Of a stretch of DNA of 64,000 nucleotides, positions 52,039 to 59,681 are shown in pieces. Made by a program: the position numbers and the translations under genes. The first letter of the stretch is position 1; each line of letters opens with the position of its first letter. Origin of the DNA: JAFAHD01 sp035654355 (GTDB taxonomy: Bacteria; Vulcanimicrobiota; Vulcanimicrobiia; Eremiobacterales; Eremiobacteraceae); NCBI GenBank assembly GCA_035654355.1, contig DASRXC010000092.1, forward strand, positions 9,160 to 73,159, in the 5' to 3' direction. The notes under the pieces are model-generated. The model saw nothing but the letters and a program-made list of their open reading frames with translations, was not told the origin of the DNA and made no database searches.

Positions 52039-52957
52039 CCCGAAAAAGCCGCGGACGACGCCGAAAAACACCTATTACGATCAGCCGGCGATCAAGCCAC
52101 CAGACTGGGGCTGGGCGGTCATCGGATATCTGTGGGTCGGCGGCATCGGCGCGGGCGCATTCGTCGCGTCGACGCTCGCGACGCTGCGCGGCGGACGCGG
52201 CGATCGTCAAATCGCCAAGCTCGGGTTTTCGATCTCGGCTGTCGCGATGGGTGCAAGCGCGCCGCTGTTGATCAGCCATTTGGGCCGGCCTGCGCGCTTC
52301 CATCACATGTTGCGCCTGTTCAAGCCGTCGTCGCCGATGAATGCGGGCGTGTGGGGCATGACGGCACTTTCGGGTATGTCGGTTCTTACGGCCGCTGCGA
52401 ATCTCGCGGGCGCCGGACCAGCGACGCGCACGATTCTCGCGCTCGCCGGTTTGCCTGCGGCGCTGTTCGTGGGTACATATACCGGCGTGCTCCTCGGACA
52501 TTCGAGCATCCCCTTGTGGGCGGCGTCGCCGTTGCTACCGGCCGTGTTCGCGTCGTCAGCGATGGCAACAGGCACCGCGAGCATCAGCTTGTTCGCCGAG
52601 ATCTTCTCAGTTGGACCGACCACCGCGCGCAAGCGTTTGGCTGCAGCCGAGCGCATGGCGTCGGCGGCCGAAGCGTTGGCGCTCGCGGCATGGCTCAAAG
52701 ACACGGGCGAGTTCGCCAAGCCGCTGTTCGAGCCGCCGCTCAAAGATGTGTTCGAGCGCGGCGCGCTCGGCGCAGGTGTCGCGGCACCGCTCGCACTGCC
52801 GTCGACACGCTCGTCGAGCTTATGGGATGTCGTGAAGCCAATGCTCGTGCTAGCTGGCGGCCTTGCGCTCCGATACGCGCTTATCGAAGGTGGGCGTCGT
52901 TCGTCGAAGGACCCCGAGGCGTACCTGGAGTTCACGTCAAAGCCTCCACGGTCCTAA
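52028..52957 (+). CDS. NrfD/PsrC-type membrane subunit of the formate dehydrogenase
   Basis: A 309-residue integral membrane protein with about seven or eight hydrophobic segments, of the NrfD/PsrC quinone-reactive family (WGWAVIGYLWVGGIGAGAFVAS is the usual beginning). It replaces the di-heme cytochrome of FdnGHI-type enzymes and should exchange electrons with the quinone pool. No heme ligands are obvious. The ATG lies inside the 3' end of the Fe-S subunit gene. Confidence 0.87.
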   Translation: MQTDPKKPRTTPKNTYYDQPAIKPPDWGWAVIGYLWVGGIGAGAFVASTLATLRGGRGDRQIAKLGFSISAVAMGASAPLLISHLGRPARFHHMLRLFKPSSPMNAGVWGMTALSGMSVLTAAANLAGAGPATRTILALAGLPAALFVGTYTGVLLGHSSIPLWAASPLLPAVFASSAMATGTASISLFAEIFSVGPTTARKRLAAAERMASAAEALALAAWLKDTGEFAKPLFEPPLKDVFERGALGAGVAAPLALPSTRSSSLWDVVKPMLVLAGGLALRYALIEGGRRSSKDPEAYLEFTSKPPRS

Positions 52958-52968
52958 AAGGAGCGAGC

Positions 52969-54435
52969 ATGCCCGCCGAAGTCATGAAAACGCTGTTCGT
53001 CAACCCGCCGAGCTTTGAGGGCTTCGACGGCGGCGCAGGCTCGCGCTATCAAGCGCGCCGCGAGGTTCGTTCGTTCTGGTATCCGACGTGGCTCGCACAG
53101 CCTGCGGCGATGGTGCCCGGCAGCAAGCTCATCGACGCACCGCCGGACGGGCTAAGCGTCGATCAAGTGGCGCCACTGGCAAAAGATTGCGAATTGGTCG
53201 TGCTGCACACGAGCGCGCCTTCCTTTAATAATGACGCGAAGTTCGCCGCGCGCCTGAAGGCTGAAAATCCGGACGTCATGGTCGGCATGGTGGGTGCCTA
53301 TGTCGGCGTCTTGCCGGAGCCGTCGATGAAGGCCGCGACGGCAGTCGACTGGATGGCGATGGGCGAGTTCGAGTACGCATGCGCGGACGTCGCCGAGCGC
53401 AAGCCACTGCGCGAAGTGCCGGGTTTGGTGATTCGAGAGAACGGTTCCGTCACGTTCACCGCGCCGCGACCGAAACTCGAGAACTTCGATGCATTGCCAA
53501 GCGTGCTGCCTGTCTACCGGCGCGATCTTACGATCGAGAACTATTTCAACGGCTATCTCGACCATCCGTACGTGTCGCTCTACACCGGGCGCGGCTGCCG
53601 CTCGATGTGCACGTTCTGCTTGTGGCCGCAGACGATCGGCGGTCATCTCTACCGCGTGCGCAGTATCGAGAGCGTTGAAGCCGAGATGACGATGGCCAAG
53701 AAGATGTTCCCCGAGGTACGCGAGTGGTTTTTTGACGACGACACGCTCACGGACAACCTCCCGCGCGTCGAGGAGATCGCCAAGGTCATGGGGCGCTTGG
53801 GGTTGACGTGGTCGTGCAACGCGAAGGCGATCGTGCCGCGCAAAACGCTCGAGGTCCTCAAGGCGAATGGGTTGCATCTGCTGCTTGTCGGCTACGAATC
53901 CGGCAACCAGCAGATCCTCAACAATATCAAGAAGGGCGTTCGCTTGGATATCGCGCGCCGATTCTCGCGCGACTGCCGTGAGCTCGGCATCAAGATCCAC
54001 GGCACGTTCATCGTGGGGCTGCCGGGCGAGACGCCCGAGACGATCCAGCAGACGATGCGCTTTGCGTGCGAGGTCGAGCCGGAGACGATCCAAGTGTCGC
54101 TCGCGGCACCTTATCCCGGCACCGAGCTTTACCGCCAGGCGCAAGAAAACGGCTGGCTGCAAATGGAGACCGGCGAGCTTGTCGACGCACACGGCGTGCA
54201 GAACGCAACGCTCAACTATCCGGGCTTCACGTCACAGATGATGTTCAAGTCGGTCGACGAGTTCTATCGTACGTTCTATTTCCGCCCGCGCAAGATGTTC
54301 TCGCTCTTCGGCGGCATGCTGCGCGATCCACGCGTGATGCGCCGGCGCCTACGCGAAGGCGGTGAGTTCTTCAAATTCCTAAGCGAGCGCAAGAAAAAGG
54401 ACGCGGAAAAGCCCGCGGTCGTGGCTAGCGCCTAG
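52969..54435 (+). CDS. hpnJ: HpnJ-like B12-binding radical SAM protein (hopanoid modification)
   Basis: A 488-residue enzyme with an N-terminal B12-binding-type domain and a radical SAM domain whose cluster ligands are Cys210, Cys214 and Cys217 (GRGCRSMCTFC). The N-terminus MKTLFVNPPSFEGFDGGAG and RSFWYPTWLAQPAAMVPG matches the HpnJ family, which acts in making the bacteriohopane cyclitol ether side chain. An AAAAGGAGCG site precedes ATG 52969, only 11 bp after the FDH membrane subunit, so it is probably co-transcribed with FDH. No other hpn gene is in the window. Confidence 0.87.
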   Translation: MPAEVMKTLFVNPPSFEGFDGGAGSRYQARREVRSFWYPTWLAQPAAMVPGSKLIDAPPDGLSVDQVAPLAKDCELVVLHTSAPSFNNDAKFAARLKAENPDVMVGMVGAYVGVLPEPSMKAATAVDWMAMGEFEYACADVAERKPLREVPGLVIRENGSVTFTAPRPKLENFDALPSVLPVYRRDLTIENYFNGYLDHPYVSLYTGRGCRSMCTFCLWPQTIGGHLYRVRSIESVEAEMTMAKKMFPEVREWFFDDDTLTDNLPRVEEIAKVMGRLGLTWSCNAKAIVPRKTLEVLKANGLHLLLVGYESGNQQILNNIKKGVRLDIARRFSRDCRELGIKIHGTFIVGLPGETPETIQQTMRFACEVEPETIQVSLAAPYPGTELYRQAQENGWLQMETGELVDAHGVQNATLNYPGFTSQMMFKSVDEFYRTFYFRPRKMFSLFGGMLRDPRVMRRRLREGGEFFKFLSERKKKDAEKPAVVASA

Positions 54436-54490
54436 AAGCCACGGCCTGGCTGATGAAAACCCGTATTCTTATCGGCCCCCCGACAACTCG

Positions 54491-55219
54491 ATGATGAGGA
54501 CCGCCTTCGGGCGGTTCACGTGGGGGGTGCTTCTCGCGCTCGCTCTCGCTTCTGCCGCGCGCGCAGACGTGTCGATCTCATTCTATTTCGGTGCGTCCCA
54601 AACGCGGCCTAGTGACCTTCACATCGTGCAAAGCTCGCTCGCCAATGATGCGACGATGCACCAAGTGCCGTGGCCAGGATATCCGTTCAGGTTCGAACCG
54701 TATTATGGGCTTCGGCTGTCATACTTCGCGCCAGGACATCCGGAGACGCGCATTGCCTTGGACTTCACCCATTACAAGATCTACGCTCGAACCGAAGACT
54801 CTGTCGTTCAGGACGGCGTCTGGCACGGCGTTCCGCTCCAGGACGATGGCCCGATGCGCGACCGCGTGCAGTCATTTGAGTTGACTCACGGCCTCAATAT
54901 GCTCGGGCTGAGTGTCTTGCAGCAAGTTTCCGGGGGCAGCGGCGGCGGCGTCTATGTCGGTGGCGGGCCGGTGTTATACGTGCCGCACGCCGAAAGCCGT
55001 GTCGATGGAATGGCGGGCGGCGACCGCTACAGCTTCGGAGGCTTCGGGTTTCAAACGCACGTGGGCGTGCGCGGCTGTGCAGGCGCGCAGCCGGTGTTCG
55101 CCGAGGTCAAGTACAACGAGGGACATCCCACCGTACCCATCGCGCTGGGGCTTGCGCAGACCACGCTCCAGACGTTCCACGAACTTGTGGGTACGGATTT
55201 CAACCGCTGCCAACGTTAG
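54491..55219 (+). CDS. Secreted beta-barrel-type protein (lipid A-modifying or OmpW-like family possible)
   Basis: A 242-residue protein with a signal peptide (WGVLLALALASAARA) and alternating strands such as DVSISFYFGAS, GLRLSYFAPGHPETRIALDFTHYKIYA and GVYVGGGPVLYVPHAES. This pattern is that of 8-strand outer-membrane barrels; a resemblance to lipid-A oxidase/deacylase-type barrels is possible but unproven. ATG 54491 and the adjacent ATG 54494 are both possible starts. It is convergent with the ferredoxin gene. Confidence 0.6.
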   Translation: MMRTAFGRFTWGVLLALALASAARADVSISFYFGASQTRPSDLHIVQSSLANDATMHQVPWPGYPFRFEPYYGLRLSYFAPGHPETRIALDFTHYKIYARTEDSVVQDGVWHGVPLQDDGPMRDRVQSFELTHGLNMLGLSVLQQVSGGSGGGVYVGGGPVLYVPHAESRVDGMAGGDRYSFGGFGFQTHVGVRGCAGAQPVFAEVKYNEGHPTVPIALGLAQTTLQTFHELVGTDFNRCQR

Positions 55220-55234
55220 TCGGCGCCCGAACCA

Positions 55235-55477
55235 CTACTTATTGAAATAGTCGGCGTTGATCTTGGTGTATTCTTTCCACTGCTCGGGTACTTCCGTCTC
55301 GTTATAGATCGCGGTCACCGGGCAGGCAGCGACGCAGGCGCCGCAATCGATGCACGTGCTGGGATCGATATACAGCATCTGATCTTCATCCGTGCCCTTA
55401 ATGCAGTCGACGGGACAGACGTCGACGCACGACTTGTCCTTCACTCCGATGCACGGTTGGCAGATCACATAGGTCAC
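55235..55477 (-). CDS. Ferredoxin, 7Fe/8Fe type
   Basis: An 80-residue ferredoxin resembling the seven-iron ferredoxin of Thermus. The N-terminal motif CQPCIGVKDKSCVDVCPVDC and the second motif CIDCGACVAACPV provide ligands for one [3Fe-4S] or [4Fe-4S] and one [4Fe-4S] cluster. The C-terminal EVPEQWKEYTKINADYF is typical. It starts at GTG 55477 with GGAG upstream. It is not in an operon with an obvious partner enzyme; the formate dehydrogenase operon is close by on the opposite strand. Confidence 0.92.
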   Translation of the reverse strand: MTYVICQPCIGVKDKSCVDVCPVDCIKGTDEDQMLYIDPSTCIDCGACVAACPVTAIYNETEVPEQWKEYTKINADYFNK

Positions 55478-55532
55478 GTCTTCGGGGCTCCTCTTCGTAT
55501 AGTAAGCAAAACCGTATTCTCAAGGATGGCTT

Positions 55533-56312
55533 TTGGAACCTACTGAAGGCCGAATGGTGGTCCGCGAACTGTCGCTACAACGGTATCAACAAGTCATCGA
55601 ACGTCTCGGCGCGATCGGAGAGCGTTCGGGGGTGCGCGTCGACGTCATCGACATCGTGCGCCGCTCCGGTTACGCGCTGCCCTTCTTCCGCGTGCAAACC
55701 GAACAAAACGCGGGTAAGCATGTCTGCATGAGCGCCGGGATACACGGCGATGAGCCCGCTGGCGTGGAGGCGCTGCTCTCGTTCTTCGAGCGTCCGCAGC
55801 TGCCGAACGCGACCATCACGGCGTTGCCGTGCCTCAATCCGATCGGATTCATCGCCGGCACTCGACGCACGGATGTCGGCATCGATCTCAATCGCACGTT
55901 TGGTCAAGACACAGCGCCGCTGGAAACCCAACTCACACGTCTGGCGCTTGAGGGTCTGCGCTTCGATGCGGGCATCGATCTGCATGAAGATACTGAAGCG
56001 CGAGGATTCTATCTTTACGAACACGTGCGCGGCGGACGCGCATCGATCGGTGGCCACATCGTCGCATCGGTGCGCGCGACCGGCCTTCCGATCAGCGACG
56101 CCCCCACAGTCGAAGGGCGAGCGCTCGTTGACGGCTGCGTTGAGCCGGCCGAAGAGACCCTGTCGCCACTGGTCGGTTTCTTTTCCATCTACCTCTTCGA
56201 CCGGCACGCCAACCATACGCTCGTGCCGGAATCACCGGCGATCTTGCCGATGCGCGCGCGCGTCGCGATGCACCACGCGGCAATCGACGCGCTGCTCGAT
56301 TCAGGGCGATGA
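55533..56312 (+). CDS. Zinc-dependent deacylase/carboxypeptidase-like protein (M14/AstE-AspA family)
   Basis: A 259-residue protein. The zinc motif is HGDE in SAGIHGDEPAGVEALLSF, and the later GIDLHED supplies the third ligand. CLNPIGFIAGTRR and GIDLNRTFG are typical of succinylglutamate desuccinylase/aspartoacylase and M14 carboxypeptidases. The substrate is unknown. TTG 55533 follows AAGGA; ATG 55554 with GAAGG is nearly as good. Its stop overlaps the ATG of the next gene. Confidence 0.75.
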   Translation: MEPTEGRMVVRELSLQRYQQVIERLGAIGERSGVRVDVIDIVRRSGYALPFFRVQTEQNAGKHVCMSAGIHGDEPAGVEALLSFFERPQLPNATITALPCLNPIGFIAGTRRTDVGIDLNRTFGQDTAPLETQLTRLALEGLRFDAGIDLHEDTEARGFYLYEHVRGGRASIGGHIVASVRATGLPISDAPTVEGRALVDGCVEPAEETLSPLVGFFSIYLFDRHANHTLVPESPAILPMRARVAMHHAAIDALLDSGR

Positions 56313-57154
56313 CGATCATCGTCGGGACGTGTGGTTTTTCGTATCGCGACTGGATCGGACCGTTCTATCCGCTCGGCATCAAAAGCGGTGATATGCTCCC
56401 CTATTATGCAGAACGTTTTCCGGCTGTGGAGATCGACAGCACGTATTACGCGATCCCTAAGCCGCAGCTCTTCGAGCGCATGGTCGCACGCACGCCGTCA
56501 TCGTTCACCTTTACGGTAAAAGCACCGGGGAGCGTGACGCATGTTCCGGCGGACGGCGATCCGATCAAATCCGAGATCAAGAATTTCGCGGATTGTTTGG
56601 TGCCGCTGGTGAGCTCAGGCAAGCTCGGCGCGCTGCTCGCGCAGTTCCCTCATTCATTCCGGCCGGGCGAAGACGCGTACCGGCGCCTCGAGATGCTGGC
56701 GGAGCACTGGTCGTTCGCGCCGATCGTCTGCGAGTTTCGCCATCGCGAGTGGCAGGACGGCGACAAGTTAGAGCGGCTGCGCGAACTCGGACTGGGTTGG
56801 TGCAACGTCGACGAGCCGGTGTTCTCGTCGCTCATGCGCCCGAGCGCCGACGCAACGTCTCAGATCGGTTACATCCGCTTTCATGGACGCAACTACGAGA
56901 AGTGGTGGCGCCAAGAACGCGCGTCGCACGAACGCTATTCATACGACTACAGCGAGCCGGAGCTCGAGCGCTGGCTGCCCCGCATCACGCAGGTCGCTGA
57001 GCAAACCGAAAAGACGTTCGTGTTCTTCAACAACCACCATCTCGGGAAAGCGGCGACCAATGCGCTGACGATGCGGCGCATCCTGATGCCGCTCACCGGG
57101 GACATCAGTCCGATTCCGCCGGTCGGCGAACAAGCCCAGACGAAACTGTTCTAA
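56309..57154 (+). CDS. DUF72 family protein
   Basis: A 281-residue TIM-barrel protein of the DUF72 family. Typical landmarks are VGTCGFSYRDWIGPFYP at the start, YYAERFPAVEIDSTYYAIP, FTFTVKAP, the central LAQFPHSF, and GYIRFHGRN, which ends in strand 7. Its activity is unknown. ATG 56309 overlaps the upstream stop by four bases, and its 3' end overlaps the convergent CPBP protease gene by four bases. Confidence 0.87.
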   Translation: MTIIVGTCGFSYRDWIGPFYPLGIKSGDMLPYYAERFPAVEIDSTYYAIPKPQLFERMVARTPSSFTFTVKAPGSVTHVPADGDPIKSEIKNFADCLVPLVSSGKLGALLAQFPHSFRPGEDAYRRLEMLAEHWSFAPIVCEFRHREWQDGDKLERLRELGLGWCNVDEPVFSSLMRPSADATSQIGYIRFHGRNYEKWWRQERASHERYSYDYSEPELERWLPRITQVAEQTEKTFVFFNNHHLGKAATNALTMRRILMPLTGDISPIPPVGEQAQTKLF

Positions 57155-57891
57155 GTCGGCGGCGGCACATCGGTCGCAGCTGCGGTCTGCGGCACATCGC
57201 CCGTCGGCTGCTCGACATGCGCGCCCAGGCGCCTGTACACGAGCCATCCGCCGATCAGATCCTGCAGCGCATGGCCGATCATGCACGGCCATAACGAGCC
57301 CCAGAGCGCGATGACGAGCGCGAAGAACAACCCGAAGATGGTCGTGCCGATCACGCCGCGTGCGCCTTGATATGCGTGTGCGAGACCGAACGCGGCGGTC
57401 GACACGATAACGCCGACCCACAGGTTGTGGGTGATGTCGGCGACGACGTGCAGCGCATAGCCGCGGTAGAGGAACTCTTCGCAGATGCCGGCCGTCAGCG
57501 CGACCGGCACGTACCAGAACCAATCCGCCGGAGTCAGCGGCGCGATGAGACGGATGCGGTCGGAGTACATCGGATCGCCCGCCCGCTGCGCTCGAAGCGC
57601 GGCTGCGGCGAGTAAGCCGATAAATGCGAGCACGACGAGATACGCGGCTGCGGGTTCGGTCGGCGCTCTCCAGCCGACATCAGCGGGTGTTTGCCCCCAC
57701 AGGCGAAGCGCGTAGATCGCAAGCCACGTCATCGCCCATAAGATCAACATCGAACGTGCGTAGCGCGCATGCTTTGCGCGCTGACCAGGCTTGGCGAAGC
57801 GCGCGAGGACTGCGCTGGCCGCCGGTGCGAGGACAAGCACGAGGATGAGCGCGGCGAAGAGCACGATGCTCGCAACCGTTGCGCTGGACAT
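57151..57891 (-). CDS. CPBP intramembrane metalloprotease family protein
   Basis: A 246-residue membrane protein with about seven or eight TM segments. The CPBP (CAAX protease/bacteriocin-processing) motifs are present: EExxxR in ICEEFLYRGY, the His motif FGLAHAYQG, and MIGHALQDLIGG. Members cleave within the membrane or act in bacteriocin self-immunity. ATG 57891 is used; the frame is open upstream, but that part lacks membrane character. It is divergent from the FAD oxidoreductase, with a 150-bp region containing twin palindromes. Confidence 0.85.
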   Translation of the reverse strand: MSSATVASIVLFAALILVLVLAPAASAVLARFAKPGQRAKHARYARSMLILWAMTWLAIYALRLWGQTPADVGWRAPTEPAAAYLVVLAFIGLLAAAALRAQRAGDPMYSDRIRLIAPLTPADWFWYVPVALTAGICEEFLYRGYALHVVADITHNLWVGVIVSTAAFGLAHAYQGARGVIGTTIFGLFFALVIALWGSLWPCMIGHALQDLIGGWLVYRRLGAHVEQPTGDVPQTAAATDVPPPT

Positions 57892-57971
57892 GGGCAGACC
57901 AGCCTTCCCGGCACCGCGAGTCCATCCTTGCGCGGCCGGGTTGCCATGCCGGTCGCGGACGAGGCAGGTTA

Positions 57972-58017
57972 CTTTGCGGCGCAAACCTAATCGTGGCTTT
58001 AGCTTTGCACGGCAAAG
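57972..58017. promoter_or_regulatory. Twin palindromic operator-like sites
   Basis: Two 15-bp palindromes, CTTTGC-GGC-GCAAAC (57972-57986) and CTTTGC-ACG-GCAAAG (58003-58017), have the same half-sites and centres 31 bp apart, close to three helical turns. They lie 25 to 70 bp before the FAD oxidoreductase start and 81 to 126 bp before the divergent CPBP gene. They look like a dimeric repressor's tandem operator. The remaining part of the gap shows no clear promoter. Confidence 0.6.
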
Positions 58018-58041
58018 TAAAGTAGTTGGAGGGCGACTTAG

Positions 58042-59208
58042 ATGGAACGGCATGACGTCGCGGTGATCGGCGCGGGGTTGGCGGGCTTGTGGTGTGCGAG
58101 AGCGCTCGCACGGCGCGGCGTCGACGTCCTGCTCGTCGATGCTCGGCAGGATGTGGGCTGCAACATCCGCACCACCGGCATCTTCGTGCGCCGCACGCGC
58201 GACGATTTCGATCTGCCGCGCGCCGTCTTCGGCGCCAGTATCCGGCGCGTAGTCTTGCATTCGCCACGCGGTCGAGCCGTCGCGTTCGAACGCGACGCGC
58301 CCGAGTTTTGGATCGCGGACATGGCGGCGCTGTACCAGTCGCTGCTCGCCGACGCGATACGCGCCGGCGCGCGCTGGCGCCCAGGATTCCGCTTCATCGG
58401 TCTTCGCGCGGGTCCAGACTCAAGTATCGTCGTTCTGCGGCGCGGCGGTGCCGCGGACGAGCGCGTACGTGCCAGGTTGATCGTCGGCGCGGACGGCGCG
58501 CGCTCTCGCGTCGCTGCAGAACTAGGACTCGATAGGAATTCGGACTTTTTGCTGGGCCTCGAAGACGTGCATTCAGATGTGGCTCTCGCGACGCCGCCGG
58601 TCCTCCATTGTGTGTTGTCGCAGATGTTGGCTCCCGGATACATCGCGTGGGTTGCACACGCGGGCATTCACGCACACGTTGGCGTGGCGGGCGATGCGCT
58701 GCGCTTTCAACCGCGGCGATCGCTCGAAAGGGTCACGCGAATCGCCCGAACTTTGCTACCTTCGCTCAAGACGCAGCCGGACAGCGATTTCGAGCGCCGC
58801 GGCGGCTTGATCCCGTGCGGCGGCGTGCTTCGGCGCATCGGCTGCGACCGCGGCCTGCTCGTCGGCGACGCAGCGGGTGCGGTATCGCCATTGACTGCTG
58901 GTGGGCTCGACGGAAGTATTCGCTTATCGGAATTTGCTTCACGTCTGATCGTCGAACGACTGGCCGGCGTGCGCGGCGCGCTGTCTGCATACGACGGCGG
59001 ACGCTTTCAGACGCGCTTCATCGCGCGGCGTTGGATGCGAGGTTTGCTGAGAATGTCCACAGATAGTTTGCTTGAGCTCGCATGCACCGCGCTCGCGACG
59101 CCCTTGGCGCGCCGTTTCGGGGAGCATGTGTTCTTCGGTCGCGGCTCGTTCCCGGACGTCGACGTGCGCATCCCAAGGAGCGCGCCGATTCACAGGCTTG
59201 CACGCTGA
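58042..59208 (+). CDS. FAD-dependent oxidoreductase, geranylgeranyl-reductase-like
   Basis: A 388-residue flavoprotein. The FAD-binding N-terminus is VIGAGLAGLWCARALARRGVDVLLVDAR, the mid motif IVGADGARSRVAAELG, and the C-terminal FAD loop GLLVGDAAGAVSPLTAGGLDGSI. The last pattern is common in geranylgeranyl reductases and related isoprenoid-saturating or halogenase-like proteins. A GGAGGG site lies before ATG 58042. The substrate is unknown; upstream sits the twin-palindrome region. Confidence 0.83.
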   Translation: MERHDVAVIGAGLAGLWCARALARRGVDVLLVDARQDVGCNIRTTGIFVRRTRDDFDLPRAVFGASIRRVVLHSPRGRAVAFERDAPEFWIADMAALYQSLLADAIRAGARWRPGFRFIGLRAGPDSSIVVLRRGGAADERVRARLIVGADGARSRVAAELGLDRNSDFLLGLEDVHSDVALATPPVLHCVLSQMLAPGYIAWVAHAGIHAHVGVAGDALRFQPRRSLERVTRIARTLLPSLKTQPDSDFERRGGLIPCGGVLRRIGCDRGLLVGDAAGAVSPLTAGGLDGSIRLSEFASRLIVERLAGVRGALSAYDGGRFQTRFIARRWMRGLLRMSTDSLLELACTALATPLARRFGEHVFFGRGSFPDVDVRIPRSAPIHRLAR

Positions 59209-59230
59209 ACAAAGCGAACATCGAACGGCT

Positions 59231-59662
59231 ATGAAGAATCCGATCATCCGCATGGCCGCTGGTCTGTTCTTGAGCGCCGCTGCTGCGCTCGTGCTCGGCG
59301 GCTGCAAAGAGTCGGCGCAAAGCGCCTACCCCGCCGGCATCACGGTCGACAAGCGCTCGTTTGTCCTGCACAACCTCAACATCTATCCCGGGCAGAACGC
59401 GAACGACTACAACAACGGCATCATGGTCGTGGATGTGACTTACACGAACCACGATCCCATCCCCCAGGCGCTGGGTCCGAGCCATTTCGTGCTCATCGAC
59501 CAGTCGACCAACGCGCAGTACCGCGCTTTGGATGGCGGCGACATCCACATCCCGCCGTTCACGGCGAGCGGCCTGCTCGATCCCGAAAAGAGCGTCGACC
59601 TTTCGCTCGGCTTTCGCGTGCCCATCAACATCGTGCTCGCGCGCCTCTCGTACTCGCCTTAA
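59231..59662 (+). CDS. Lipoprotein with an immunoglobulin-like (DUF4352-type) domain
   Basis: A 143-residue protein with a lipoprotein signal peptide (GLFLSAAAALVLGGCKE; lipobox LGGC). The mature part has the pattern of small extracellular immunoglobulin-like domains: NGIMVVDVTYTNHDP, FVLIDQSTNAQYR and DLSLGFRVP. ATG 59231 follows the upstream gene by 22 bp. It probably sits on the cell surface or in the periplasm; its role is unknown. Confidence 0.7.
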   Translation: MKNPIIRMAAGLFLSAAAALVLGGCKESAQSAYPAGITVDKRSFVLHNLNIYPGQNANDYNNGIMVVDVTYTNHDPIPQALGPSHFVLIDQSTNAQYRALDGGDIHIPPFTASGLLDPEKSVDLSLGFRVPINIVLARLSYSP

Positions 59663-59681
59663 GCGCTAGCGGGCTTCGGAA

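Noticed and set aside
52132..52968. N-terminal extension of the hpnJ frame into the NrfD gene
   Set aside because: Arg-rich reading of another gene; ATG 52969 has an ideal ribosome-binding site and the family N-terminus.
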